A program made the translations under genes and the position numbers. The notes under the pieces are model-generated. The model was given only the letters and a program-made list of their open reading frames with translations, was not told the origin of the DNA and did not search any database. From UBA12026 sp035291405 (GTDB taxonomy: Bacteria > Patescibacteriota > Microgenomatia > UBA8517), in contig DATDSD010000063.1 of assembly GCA_035291405.1 (NCBI GenBank), positions 1-20,978 on the forward strand: a stretch of 20,978 nucleotides of DNA, in the 5' to 3' direction. This document shows positions 6,825 through 13,019 of this stretch, one piece after another (position 1 is the stretch's first letter; every line of letters starts with the position of its first letter).

Positions 6825-7698
6825 GTTAGATTTGGTAATTTTTACACAGTATCCTTTAAGTTATGCACCAACTCGTTTAAAAGATGAGGCAAAAAAATTA
6901 GGTCTTAAAGTTAAAATTTTTGATTACAAAAAAGTCAAAAATGTTAATAATTTACCAAGTTCGAAATATCTAATACTTCGGGAACCAGACGCAAAAAATA
7001 ATATTTATCACTTAAGGGATGATATTTTAAATCATTACCTTTTACGTACTACTAAAATATTAAATTACAAATCATATTTAAAGTGGAGTGTATTAGATAA
7101 ATTTTTACAACACAAAGAGTTTAAGAAAGCAAATATTCCTCACATAAAATTACTTAAATTAAAAAATACAAAGTATCCCTTTATAGTTAAAGCAAAGCTA
7201 GGAAGTCATGGTAGCCAAGTATTTAAAATTACTAAAACAGAAGAACTTGAAAAAGTATTGGTTAATTTTAAAAAAGAAGATTTACTTGTACAGGAATTTC
7301 AATCTTCAGGATTTGACCTTCGTGTAATCGTTTTGGACGGGTCTATCCTAGGAATAATGAAGAGAACACCACGAAAGGGGCAATTTCTAAGTAATTATTC
7401 ACAAGGTGGTATTGTTACTAAATACCTGGGGAAAGACAAAGACAAGATAAAGACAATTGCAATTAAAACGGCAAGGCATTTTAAATTAGATTATGTTGGG
7501 GTAGATTTAATGAAAGGAAATGATGGCAAATGGAAAGTCTTGGAAGTTAACAGAGCTTGTCAATTTCATGGTTTTGAAAAGGCAATTGGCGTAAATGTCG
7601 CACAAAAGTTAATAAATTGGTGTATACTACAGGGTATACATGAAAAAGATATTAGTTTTAGTAGACAAGATAAGTTCAAACAAGAAAAAACTAGTTAG
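6817..7698 (+). CDS. RimK-like ATP-grasp ligase, third of the cluster
   Basis: A 293-residue protein with a complete ATP-grasp core. The N-terminal domain (about 1-95) is divergent but has the LREPDAK strand and a helix pair equivalent to its neighbour's. The core shows YPFIVKAKLGSHGSQVF (ATP lysine and glycine loop), VQEFQ, the DLRVIVLDGSILGIMKR sheet, a Ser/Gly loop (NYSQGGIV) typical of RimK substrate and ATP binding, and VGVDLM...VLEVNRACQF carrying the Asp, Glu and Asn metal ligands. Of the three stand-alone ligases this one looks closest to classical RimK/LysX enzymes, which join amino acids to a carrier or C-terminal Glu. The start overlaps the 191-aa gene by 8 bases, and its end overlaps the fourth ATP-grasp gene by 59 bases. 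Confidence 0.9.
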   Translation: MNKLDLVIFTQYPLSYAPTRLKDEAKKLGLKVKIFDYKKVKNVNNLPSSKYLILREPDAKNNIYHLRDDILNHYLLRTTKILNYKSYLKWSVLDKFLQHKEFKKANIPHIKLLKLKNTKYPFIVKAKLGSHGSQVFKITKTEELEKVLVNFKKEDLLVQEFQSSGFDLRVIVLDGSILGIMKRTPRKGQFLSNYSQGGIVTKYLGKDKDKIKTIAIKTARHFKLDYVGVDLMKGNDGKWKVLEVNRACQFHGFEKAIGVNVAQKLINWCILQGIHEKDISFSRQDKFKQEKTS

Positions 7699-8539
7699 GT
7701 TTTTAAACAAGGAATCTGAATCAAAATATAAAGCAGACTTGAGGACTTTTAGTGATTTATGTTTTGAGATCAAGACATCTAAAGTAAAAATAAAAGTTAA
7801 GGATAAAGATTTGTCTTCATATAATTTAGTTTTTGTTAGACGTGCTGGTAAATATGTTCGTTTTATGGGGGCAATCAGTAAATATTTAGACCATAATAAA
7901 ATTTCTTTTATAGATCCTGCGTTTCGTGAAATTGGTATGTCAATGGATAAGGCCAGTAGTGCAATAAGACTGGCTTTAAAAAATATTCCGATGCCTGATA
8001 CTTATTTTTGTTTTCGGTCTTCACTTATAAATAACAAAGACAAAATAATTAAGAATCTGAATTTTCCAATAATTGCTAAAGCTATAAATTCTCAAAGAAA
8101 TAAAAATATATTTATATTAAGATCTCCATCTGATTTCGAAAAATTATTAAAAAAGTCAAAAAAAGAGTTTATCTTTCAAAGATTTATAGATATTGAGAAA
8201 GAGTTTAGGCTTTTAGTAATGGGTGGAATGGTTGTCGTACTTGAACGCAAATCAATTAGGAATTACAAAAGATTAAAAGTAGAGTATCTTAATCCAGATG
8301 AACCGTCTGTATTTTTGAAATTAAATACTGTTTGCCAGGAGATTCATAAAATGGCTTTAAAATCAGTTAAGGTATTAGATCTTGATATCGCGGGTGTTGA
8401 TATTGCAATTGAAAAGGGAACTAGCAAGAACTTTTTAATAGAAGTTAACAAAGGACCGGGGATTGTTCCTGATGCGAAAACTTCTCCAGAACTTAAAGCC
8501 TTTTCTAATTACCTCCAACAAAAAATCCGCTCTTTATAA
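7640..8539 (+). CDS. Divergent ATP-grasp protein, fourth of the cluster
   Basis: A 299-residue ATP-grasp protein. The N-terminal domain includes LVFVRRAGKYVRFMGAISKYL, the same strand-helix feature found in the second and third members. The ATP lysine is present in FPIIAKAINSQRNKNIFIL, but the glycine-rich loop that covers ATP has lost its glycines, and the usual QE(Y/F) reads QRF (in FIFQRFIDIEKEFRLL). The metal-binding Asp, Glu and Asn remain in AGVDIAI...LIEVNKGPG. It may therefore be a low-activity or substrate-specialised ligase, or a pseudoenzyme partner of the third member. It overlaps that gene by 59 bases and its stop codon lies in the stem-loop that ends the opposing rplL transcript. 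A TATACT box (7623-7628) could give some independent transcription. Confidence 0.85.
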   Translation: MKKILVLVDKISSNKKKLVRFLNKESESKYKADLRTFSDLCFEIKTSKVKIKVKDKDLSSYNLVFVRRAGKYVRFMGAISKYLDHNKISFIDPAFREIGMSMDKASSAIRLALKNIPMPDTYFCFRSSLINNKDKIIKNLNFPIIAKAINSQRNKNIFILRSPSDFEKLLKKSKKEFIFQRFIDIEKEFRLLVMGGMVVVLERKSIRNYKRLKVEYLNPDEPSVFLKLNTVCQEIHKMALKSVKVLDLDIAGVDIAIEKGTSKNFLIEVNKGPGIVPDAKTSPELKAFSNYLQQKIRSL

Positions 8540-8545
8540 GCGGAT
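8517..8545 (-). terminator. Intrinsic terminator of the rplJ-rplL transcript
   Basis: Arms 8525-8531 and 8539-8545 (ATCCGCT/AGCGGAT, 7 bp, 7-base loop). On the minus strand the stem is followed directly by a run of T (GCGGATTTTTTG), a classic intrinsic terminator. For the rightward ATP-grasp transcript the stem overlaps the stop codon and the following T content is weaker, but it may stop both. Confidence 0.85.
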
Positions 8546-8567
8546 CTCTTGTTATTATTAAAGTTTT

Positions 8568-8960
8568 TTACTTTAACTCTATTGTTGCACCAGCTGCCTT
8601 TAATTTATCAGCTGCGCCTTTTGCGTCTTCTGCCTTTGCATCTTTAAGAACTTCAAAAGGTAAGTTTTCAGTTGCAGATTTTGCTTCTTGAAGACCTAAG
8701 TTTTGATTAATCTCTCTTAAAGTTTTGATAACTGCAATTTTATTTTCTCCTGTAGCTGTCATAACTACAGTTTGATTTCCACCAGATTGTTCTGCTGGAG
8801 CATCGCCGGCTGGAGCTGCGGCTACTGGAGCTGCTGCTGCGACTGGCATTGCTGAGACTCCAAGTTTGTCTTGAAGTGCAGTTACAAGTTCTGATAAATC
8901 AAGAACTGTTAATTTTGAAACTTCTTCTACTAATTCTTCTATCTTTTTGTTGTTAGCCAC
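8568..8960 (-). CDS. rplL: Large-subunit ribosomal protein bL12 (L7/L12)
   Basis: A 130-residue stalk protein of the 50S subunit, which recruits translation factors to the ribosome. The N-terminal helical dimerisation part (about 1-32) is followed by the typical Ala/Pro-rich hinge (about 38-62) and a C-terminal domain with KIAVIKTLRE...GLQEAK, ending GATIELK. The start is GTG at 8960, supported by a strong Shine-Dalgarno GGAGGTGA on the minus strand (8974-8967) located inside the end of rplJ. The gene overlaps rplJ by 8 bases. The strong ribosome-binding site fits the need to make several L12 copies per L10. Confidence 0.97.
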   Translation of the reverse strand: MANNKKIEELVEEVSKLTVLDLSELVTALQDKLGVSAMPVAAAAPVAAAPAGDAPAEQSGGNQTVVMTATGENKIAVIKTLREINQNLGLQEAKSATENLPFEVLKDAKAEDAKGAADKLKAAGATIELK

Positions 8961-9474
8961 GTGTACTCACCTCCTTTAATACATATAATAACTTTTGTAA
9001 ATTACCTTGTAGTACACCAACCAAACCATATGAAGGGGACATCAAAGATCCAATAACTTGACCAAATAGAGTGTCTTTTGTTGGAAGTGTTGAAATTTTT
9101 AATAAACCCTCTTTGTTTGTAAAATTACCATCAACAATTCCAACCTTAAACTGGGGGACATTATTTTCTTTGGCAAACTTTCCAATTATCTGAATAGGAG
9201 CTACTGAATCACCTTCTGATAAGATTAAGGCAGTCTGACCAGATAATACTTCATCAGTCAGAACTTCTTCTGATATTTTAGCTTCAAGACCTGCTCTTTT
9301 GATTAGAGTATTTTTGATAACTGTCATATCAGCGTCTACTTCTTTGAGCTCTTTTTTCAGTTTTTGTTGCAAAGTTACTGAGAGGCCAGCAAAATTTACA
9401 AAAATCAAAGATTTTGCTGTTTTTAATTTTGGAGTTAGATCACTAACTAAATTTACTTTATCTTGTTTTAACAT
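8953..9474 (-). CDS. rplJ: Large-subunit ribosomal protein uL10
   Basis: A 173-residue protein that anchors the L12 stalk to the 50S subunit. The N-terminal region (VSDLTPKLKTAKSLIFVNF) and the following TVIKNTLIKRA segment are typical of L10, and the length is normal. It is the first gene of a two-gene unit with rplL and has its own promoter at 9559-9587 with a leader of about 78 bases. A GAGG sequence sits about 7 bases before the ATG. In well-studied bacteria the L10-L12 complex represses its own mRNA by binding the leader; the length and folding potential of this leader allow the same here, but that is inference. Confidence 0.96.
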   Translation of the reverse strand: MLKQDKVNLVSDLTPKLKTAKSLIFVNFAGLSVTLQQKLKKELKEVDADMTVIKNTLIKRAGLEAKISEEVLTDEVLSGQTALILSEGDSVAPIQIIGKFAKENNVPQFKVGIVDGNFTNKEGLLKISTLPTKDTLFGQVIGSLMSPSYGLVGVLQGNLQKLLYVLKEVSTRG

Positions 9475-9552
9475 ATTTTTCCTCTGCTTGATTTACAATC
9501 GCAAAGCGAGTGCTAAGCTCTGCTTATGCTTTATACAAGTTTTCTTAGGACA
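9475..9552 (-). promoter_or_regulatory. rplJ: rplJ leader with duplicated AAGCAGAG element
   Basis: On the minus strand AAGCAGAG occurs twice, at 9525-9518 and 9489-9482. The first copy can form a small stem with the following GCTTA (TAAGC-AGA-GCTTA). The second contains the start of the Shine-Dalgarno GAGG used by rplJ. CGCTTTGCG between them can form a short stem. Such mimicry is compatible with L10-L12 autoregulation of the leader, which is known for this operon in other bacteria. Confidence 0.4.
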
Positions 9553-9558
9553 AAAGGT

Positions 9559-9587
9559 ATTATATAGATTGTTTTATCTTAAATCAA
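9559..9587 (-). promoter_or_regulatory. rplJ-rplL promoter
   Basis: The minus strand carries TTGATT (9587-9582), a 17-base spacer and perfect TATAAT (9564-9559). It overlaps the last codons of the 68-aa orphan. It separates rplJL transcription from rplK-rplA. Confidence 0.7.
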
Positions 9588-9790
9588 TAAGGTCCTTTGC
9601 GTGGCCTTTTTACTATTGGATGCATAGTTGTTTCCACGACAGGATGGTCTGTGTCTGGTATTTTATCAAGAGGGGATTTTCCTACGCCAATTTCTTGTGC
9701 CTGTTTTATCCTTTCTGCAGTTTCACGGTCGTTCGGGTCATCGCTTTCTTCTAAATTTTTTAAATAAGATTCTCCATCTTCATTAGACAT
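9584..9790 (-). CDS. Small hypothetical protein between rplA and rplJ
   Basis: A 68-residue hydrophilic protein, not recognised. It is acidic in the first half (EDGES, EESDDPNDRE) and basic at the end (KRPRKG), with no Cys or membrane segment. The coding assignment is supported by its own promoter, TTGACA-N17-TATCAT, ending 9 bases before the ATG. It interrupts the usual rplA-rplJ order, and its stop lies inside the rplJ promoter. It could be a lineage-specific ribosome- or stress-associated peptide, but nothing in the sequence proves that. Confidence 0.65.
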   Translation of the reverse strand: MSNEDGESYLKNLEESDDPNDRETAERIKQAQEIGVGKSPLDKIPDTDHPVVETTMHPIVKRPRKGPY

Positions 9791-9799
9791 CTTGCAATT

Positions 9800-9828
9800 A
9801 TGATAAAAATAAATGAGGCGCTTGTCAA
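9800..9828 (-). promoter_or_regulatory. Promoter of the 68-aa orphan
   Basis: Minus strand: perfect TTGACA (9828-9823) over the rplA stop codon, a 17-base spacer, and TATCAT (9805-9800). The start codon at 9790 follows 9 bases later, predicting a leader of only a few bases. Confidence 0.6.
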
Positions 9829-10631
9829 ATCTGAATTTTTACACTCGGTGACATCGACGATTTCATAAAAGCTCTTAAAATTGTTTTGCTTCCACCAAGT
9901 TTTTCTAAAATTGTCTCTGCATTTTTAATAAGTTCCTCATTATTTTGGGAGACTTTTCCAAAAGAGGTATGAACAAGAGGAGCTTCTTTTTCTGTTCTTA
10001 AGTTTATCGTGTTTCCTCCAAATTTATCGGCATCTTTAGTTGATTTAATTATTGTTCCGTTTTTAGGATTAGGCATTAAACCACGGGGACCTAATAATTT
10101 AGCAAAGACTACAAGTTTTGGCATCATTTCAGGAAGAGCCAGTAAGACGTCAAAATCAATTTTACCTGTTTTTAGCTTTTCAAGTGTTTTATCATCTGCT
10201 ACTTCTATCTTTTTCTGCTTTCCTGCTGAAAAGGGAAGAGTTACGTTTAGATTTACTCCAACCTTTTTAACTACCAAGTGAATCTCCATTGTTCCATCAA
10301 ATTTAGAATATGATGCTTCTTTAATTATTTTTACCGCTTCTGGGAGTTTATATAAATTTGATTTATTTATTTTACTTTTAGCTTCTGAATACTTTTTACC
10401 TCTTATCTTTTCAACAATTTCCCTTTTTGATTTTTGAACCTCTTTGACCTTTTCTTTTACCTCTTCGGCTACTGGTTCTTTAGTTTCCTCTTCTGTTTTT
10501 GAAATCTCTACACTTGGCTTATTTTTAGCCATCTCAGCCTCTTTTTTTGCTTTTTTTTCAGCATATTTTTCAGCGGAAGTCTTTTGAACTTCTTCTACCT
10601 CACTTACAAATGCTGTTTTTGTTTTTCCCAT
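9825..10631 (-). CDS. rplA: Large-subunit ribosomal protein uL1 with charged N-terminal extension
   Basis: A 268-residue L1 protein of the mobile stalk near the ribosomal E site. The usual bacterial L1 is about 230 residues. Here a Lys/Glu-rich, low-complexity extension of roughly 70-75 residues precedes the core, which begins near RGKKYSEAKSK. Core features include FDGTMEIHLVV, LLGPRGLMPNPKNGT (the L1 signature region) and the closing SMSPSVKIQI. The start is 5 bases after the rplK stop, so the two are co-transcribed. Classical L1 binds its own mRNA near the start of rplK to balance L1 and L11. The extension is probably disordered and RNA- or protein-binding, but this is not shown. Confidence 0.95.
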   Translation of the reverse strand: MGKTKTAFVSEVEEVQKTSAEKYAEKKAKKEAEMAKNKPSVEISKTEEETKEPVAEEVKEKVKEVQKSKREIVEKIRGKKYSEAKSKINKSNLYKLPEAVKIIKEASYSKFDGTMEIHLVVKKVGVNLNVTLPFSAGKQKKIEVADDKTLEKLKTGKIDFDVLLALPEMMPKLVVFAKLLGPRGLMPNPKNGTIIKSTKDADKFGGNTINLRTEKEAPLVHTSFGKVSQNNEELIKNAETILEKLGGSKTILRAFMKSSMSPSVKIQI

Positions 10632-10636
10632 GTTTT

Positions 10637-11065
10637 TTATAATCCTTCAACTTTAATACCCATTGATCTTGCTGTTCCGGCAACTACTTTAACTGCCATG
10701 TCTAAATCCTTGGTATTTAAATCATCCATCTTTTCTTTTGCAATTTCTTCAGCTTGGGCTTTGGTTAGAGTTGCAATTGTTTCTCTTCCTGCAGTTCCTG
10801 AAGCTTTTTCAACACCTAAAACTTTCTTAATCATTGAAGAAACTGGGGCTTTTTTAATAATAAAGTCAAAACTTCTGTCTTCATAAATTGTAATAACAGC
10901 GGGAACAACTTGACCTTTCATGTCTTTGGTTTTGTCGTTATATGCCTTAACAAACTCCATGATGGCAATACCATGTTGTCCTAATGCTGTACCAACTGGA
11001 GGTGCAGGTGTGGCTTCACCACCCTTGAGGTTAATCTTAACTAATGTTTTAATTTTCTTTGACAT
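10637..11065 (-). CDS. rplK: Large-subunit ribosomal protein uL11
   Basis: A 142-residue L11, of normal length. The N-terminal domain carries the proline-rich segment (ATPAPPVGTALGQHGI) that contacts the stalk base, and the C-terminal 23S rRNA-binding domain ends with the ARSMGIKVEG signature. With L10 it forms the GTPase-associated centre. It is first in a two-gene unit with rplA. The promoter TTGCAA-N17-TAGAAT (11137-11109, minus) gives a leader of roughly 36 bases with a GGGAG sequence, which is too far from the ATG to be an ideal Shine-Dalgarno. Confidence 0.97.
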   Translation of the reverse strand: MSKKIKTLVKINLKGGEATPAPPVGTALGQHGIAIMEFVKAYNDKTKDMKGQVVPAVITIYEDRSFDFIIKKAPVSSMIKKVLGVEKASGTAGRETIATLTKAQAEEIAKEKMDDLNTKDLDMAVKVVAGTARSMGIKVEGL

Positions 11066-11108
11066 TTTGATTTTTTAAAAATCTCCCACAAATTTATGTG
11101 GTGAATGT

Positions 11109-11137
11109 ATTCTAGCAATAAGATATAATAATTGCAA
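11109..11137 (-). promoter_or_regulatory. rplK-rplA promoter, overlapping a divergent promoter
   Basis: Minus strand: TTGCAA (11137-11132), a 17-base spacer, and TAGAAT (11114-11109) with an upstream TGC that makes an extended -10. The -35 covers the first bases before and at the ATG of the divergent small gene, and the spacer contains that gene's own -10. Confidence 0.65.
11124..11129 (+). promoter_or_regulatory. -10 box of the divergent small gene
   Basis: Perfect TATAAT at 11124-11129, 7 bases before the ATG at 11137, predicting a leaderless transcript. It is embedded in the spacer of the rplK promoter, so the two promoters should exclude each other. Confidence 0.55.
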
Positions 11138-11368
11138 TGGCAGAGACAAGTGGTAAAAATGAAAAAGACGCTAATAGGCCCGAATGGTTAGATGCTTTGA
11201 ATCTTCCTCCAGAAGAAGGATTCCACGCCGGATACCCCCTCAGATCAAATTGAAGAAATTGGAAAAATGTCTGGAGTTGATGTGGATGTAACAGAGATTG
11301 GGGGAAGACCTCGAGCTAAGATTACCCTAAGAAGTCTTTTTTTACCTAAATCAAAAAAGAAAAAATAA
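11137..11368 (+). pseudogene. Small gene with a one-base frameshift
   Basis: From ATG 11137 the frame reads MAETSGKNEKDANRPEWLD and on to PPEE, then runs to a stop at 11251-11253. The +2 frame continues from the same point as DSTPDTPSDQIEEIGKM, then SGVDVDVTEIGGRPRAKITL, to a stop at 11366-11368. Dropping one G from the GG at 11218-11219 (GAAGAAGGATTCC) joins both into one smooth acidic-to-basic protein of about 76 residues ending KSKKKK. This could be a true inactivating mutation, an assembly or read error, or less likely a programmed shift. An independent small gene starting at ATG 11267 is also possible. The function is unknown. The leaderless promoter supports the start. Confidence 0.6.
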
Positions 11369-11436
11369 TTAGAATATTTTTTAACATCTATTAAGAATTT
11401 GATAAATTAGTTGTTTATAAACCCTAACCGAACTGC

Positions 11437-11955
11437 CTATTTATAAGAAGGAATTATTAGATAGTTTGCCTGCACACCCAAGCCATAATTATAAAAATTT
11501 GCTAATATACCTACTTTATAATTTCCAGGCTTTGCTAGGGTTGGTGATTTAAAAGTTACTTTTACGTCTACACTTTTTTGTGGGCCAACCTGGACGCTAG
11601 TTGATGCTAAAATAGTTGTCCAACCAGAAGGTATTTCAAAAGCACTTAAATTGAAGGTTGTTTTTGGACATGTCAATCTATCATTATTTTGAATACGAAT
11701 TGTATATGTAAGTGGAGTCCCCGCACGAGCACTTTGTGTATTTGGCAGAAGTTTCATCACAGGCGAACCAGTGCAATTATATGGTGGTGCAGATGCTGTT
11801 GGTCTTGGTGATGATATCGCTGTAGGAGTAGGTAGAACTAAATAAGCTTTCGGACTTATGTATTTAGCTGTTAGTACACCTATAACTAAAATCGGAAGAA
11901 TCAATAACATTAAGATTAAAAGAAAACTACTAAATCTTCTTTTTGTTTTAGCCAT
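11437..11955 (-). CDS. Membrane-anchored protein with NEW3-like beta-sandwich domain
   Basis: About 172 residues. A basic N-terminus (KTKRR) and a strong hydrophobic segment (about 8-29) anchor it, with most of the protein outside the cell. A Pro/Ser/Thr-rich linker (about 38-53) leads to a beta-rich domain with SARAGTPLTYTIRIQNND, then a Gly-Trp strand and KPGNYKVGILANF, which resembles the NPCBM-associated NEW3 domain of secreted proteins. Two Cys residues could form a disulphide. I prefer ATG 11955 over ATG 11964 because a promoter (TTGACA-N17-AATAAT) ends 7 bases before 11955 and would overlap the earlier ATG. The gene sits between nusG and rplK, where most bacteria have none. It probably belongs to the cell surface; its ligand is unknown. 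Confidence 0.75.
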   Translation of the reverse strand: MAKTKRRFSSFLLILMLLILPILVIGVLTAKYISPKAYLVLPTPTAISSPRPTASAPPYNCTGSPVMKLLPNTQSARAGTPLTYTIRIQNNDRLTCPKTTFNLSAFEIPSGWTTILASTSVQVGPQKSVDVKVTFKSPTLAKPGNYKVGILANFYNYGLGVQANYLIIPSYK

Positions 11956-11962
11956 TAAACTC

Positions 11963-11991
11963 ATTATTTACTAGGGTTTAGTGGTTGTCAA
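11963..11991 (-). promoter_or_regulatory. Promoter of the NEW3-like anchored protein
   Basis: Minus strand: perfect TTGACA (11991-11986), a 17-base spacer, and AATAAT (11968-11963). It follows the nusG stop closely, and its -10 overlaps the first of two candidate start codons, favouring the second. Confidence 0.6.
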
Positions 11992-11999
11992 CATCCAAT

Positions 12000-12617
12000 T
12001 TAAATTTTTTGTATTTGAAGAAAATCAAGTTCAACTGGAGTTTCTCTTCCAAAAATTGAGACTAAGACTTTAACTTTACCCTTTTCCTCGTCAATTTCAT
12101 GAATTGTTCCTAAAAAGTCTGTAAATGGACCATCTGTAATTTTAACTGCTTCACCATTTATAAATTTTGTTTTATATCTTGGAGCAGGGGAACTTACGAA
12201 TTTTTGAATGTTGGCAACTTCTACCTCAGAAAGAGCTGTAGGTTTATTACCTGCACCAACAAAGCCTGTTATACCCGCTGTGGTCCTAACTGCAAGCCAA
12301 GTTGGATCGTCTAGAATCATTTTAACTAGTAAGTATCCAGGAAAAATTTTTTCTTTAATCTGTGATTTTTTTCCACCTCTAATAATAATTTTATCCTGTG
12401 TTGGAACAAGCATTTCAAAAACCCTATCTTTTAAGCCCATTGTTTCTACTCTTTGACGTAGTGTCTCCATAACACGGACTTCATGACCAGATGAGGTGTG
12501 AACAACAAACCACTTTACCAATGGATTATCTGTAGTTGAAATAATAATGTGCCCAGGAATTTTTTTATTTCCTGTTCCTTTTTCACTAATTTGTATATCG
12601 TTTTTATTATTATCCAT
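12000..12617 (-). CDS. nusG: Transcription termination/antitermination factor NusG
   Basis: A 205-residue NusG, which binds RNA polymerase and links it to the leading ribosome or Rho. The NGN domain begins near WFVVHTSSGHEVRVMETL (about residue 36) and includes the KIFPGYLLVKM segment and the TAGITGFVG loop. The C-terminal KOW domain begins near NGEAVKITDGPFTDFLGTI and ends with ELDFLQIQKI. The first 35 residues are a polar extension without a better internal start. It lies 14 bases after secE in the conserved secE-nusG order, but here a surface-protein gene separates it from rplK. Confidence 0.97.
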   Translation of the reverse strand: MDNNKNDIQISEKGTGNKKIPGHIIISTTDNPLVKWFVVHTSSGHEVRVMETLRQRVETMGLKDRVFEMLVPTQDKIIIRGGKKSQIKEKIFPGYLLVKMILDDPTWLAVRTTAGITGFVGAGNKPTALSEVEVANIQKFVSSPAPRYKTKFINGEAVKITDGPFTDFLGTIHEIDEEKGKVKVLVSIFGRETPVELDFLQIQKI

Positions 12618-12631
12618 AACTTAGTTTTACC

Positions 12632-12817
12632 TTATTTTGCTACGAAATTCTCCAAAAGTTTGGTTAAGCCGAAATCAACTATCCCTACGAACATAGCTAC
12701 AACTGCAGAAATTGCGATAACAAGCGAAAGCAATTGTATCACGTCATTTCGTTTTGGCCAAGATACTTTTTTAAGTTCAGTCAAGACCTCCGAAAAATAG
12801 GAAAAAATCTTCTTCAT
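12632..12817 (-). CDS. secE: Preprotein translocase subunit SecE
   Basis: A 61-residue SecE of the short, single-membrane-helix type. The amphipathic part with ELKKVSWPKRNDV (about 14-26) is the family signature that precedes the membrane helix (about 28-54). It clamps SecY in the SecYEG channel. It starts 7 bases after the rpsU stop and ends 14 bases before nusG, forming one unit rpsU-secE-nusG. Confidence 0.95.
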   Translation of the reverse strand: MKKIFSYFSEVLTELKKVSWPKRNDVIQLLSLVIAISAVVAMFVGIVDFGLTKLLENFVAK

Positions 12818-12824
12818 TTTAATA

Positions 12825-13019
12825 TTAATAATTTCTTTTTTTCTCTAAAGTTCTTTGGAATTCAATCTTATATTTTTTTTCTTTCCTTTTCTCTGAAGGC
12901 TTTTTATACCTTTCTCTATCACGAAGTTCCAGCAAAAGGCCAGACATAATTGTCTTTTTGCGAAACCTGGCCAGTAATGAGTCGTCCGACTCTCCTTTTT
13001 TCTTTTTTACTATAAACAT
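12825..13019 (-). CDS. rpsU: Small-subunit ribosomal protein bS21
   Basis: A protein of about 64 residues that assists mRNA positioning at the 30S platform. The pattern VKKKKGESDDSLLARFRKK, then a central LLLELRDRERYKKPSEKRK and a strongly basic tail, is typical of S21. The chosen start is ATG 13019 (MFIVKKKKGES); a TTG at 13028 would add three residues. Neither start has a good Shine-Dalgarno. The only strong one, GGGAGG at 13071-13066, serves an ATG at 13059 in a different frame whose ORF runs over the S21 start (see separate entry). The gene heads the rpsU-secE-nusG unit. Confidence 0.88.
   Translation of the reverse strand: MFIVKKKKGESDDSLLARFRKKTIMSGLLLELRDRERYKKPSEKRKEKKYKIEFQRTLEKKRNY

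Noticed and set aside
9299..9754. 151-codon open frame on the plus strand
   Set aside because: It lies antisense to rplJ, its promoter and the 68-aa gene; the composition (many Phe, Cys, Ser) is that of a shadow frame.
12940..13019. Programmed -1 frameshift into rpsU
   Set aside because: The S21 frame is +1 relative to the upstream frame, and a -1 slip at the A-run leads to immediate stop codons, so the classic slippery mechanism does not apply.
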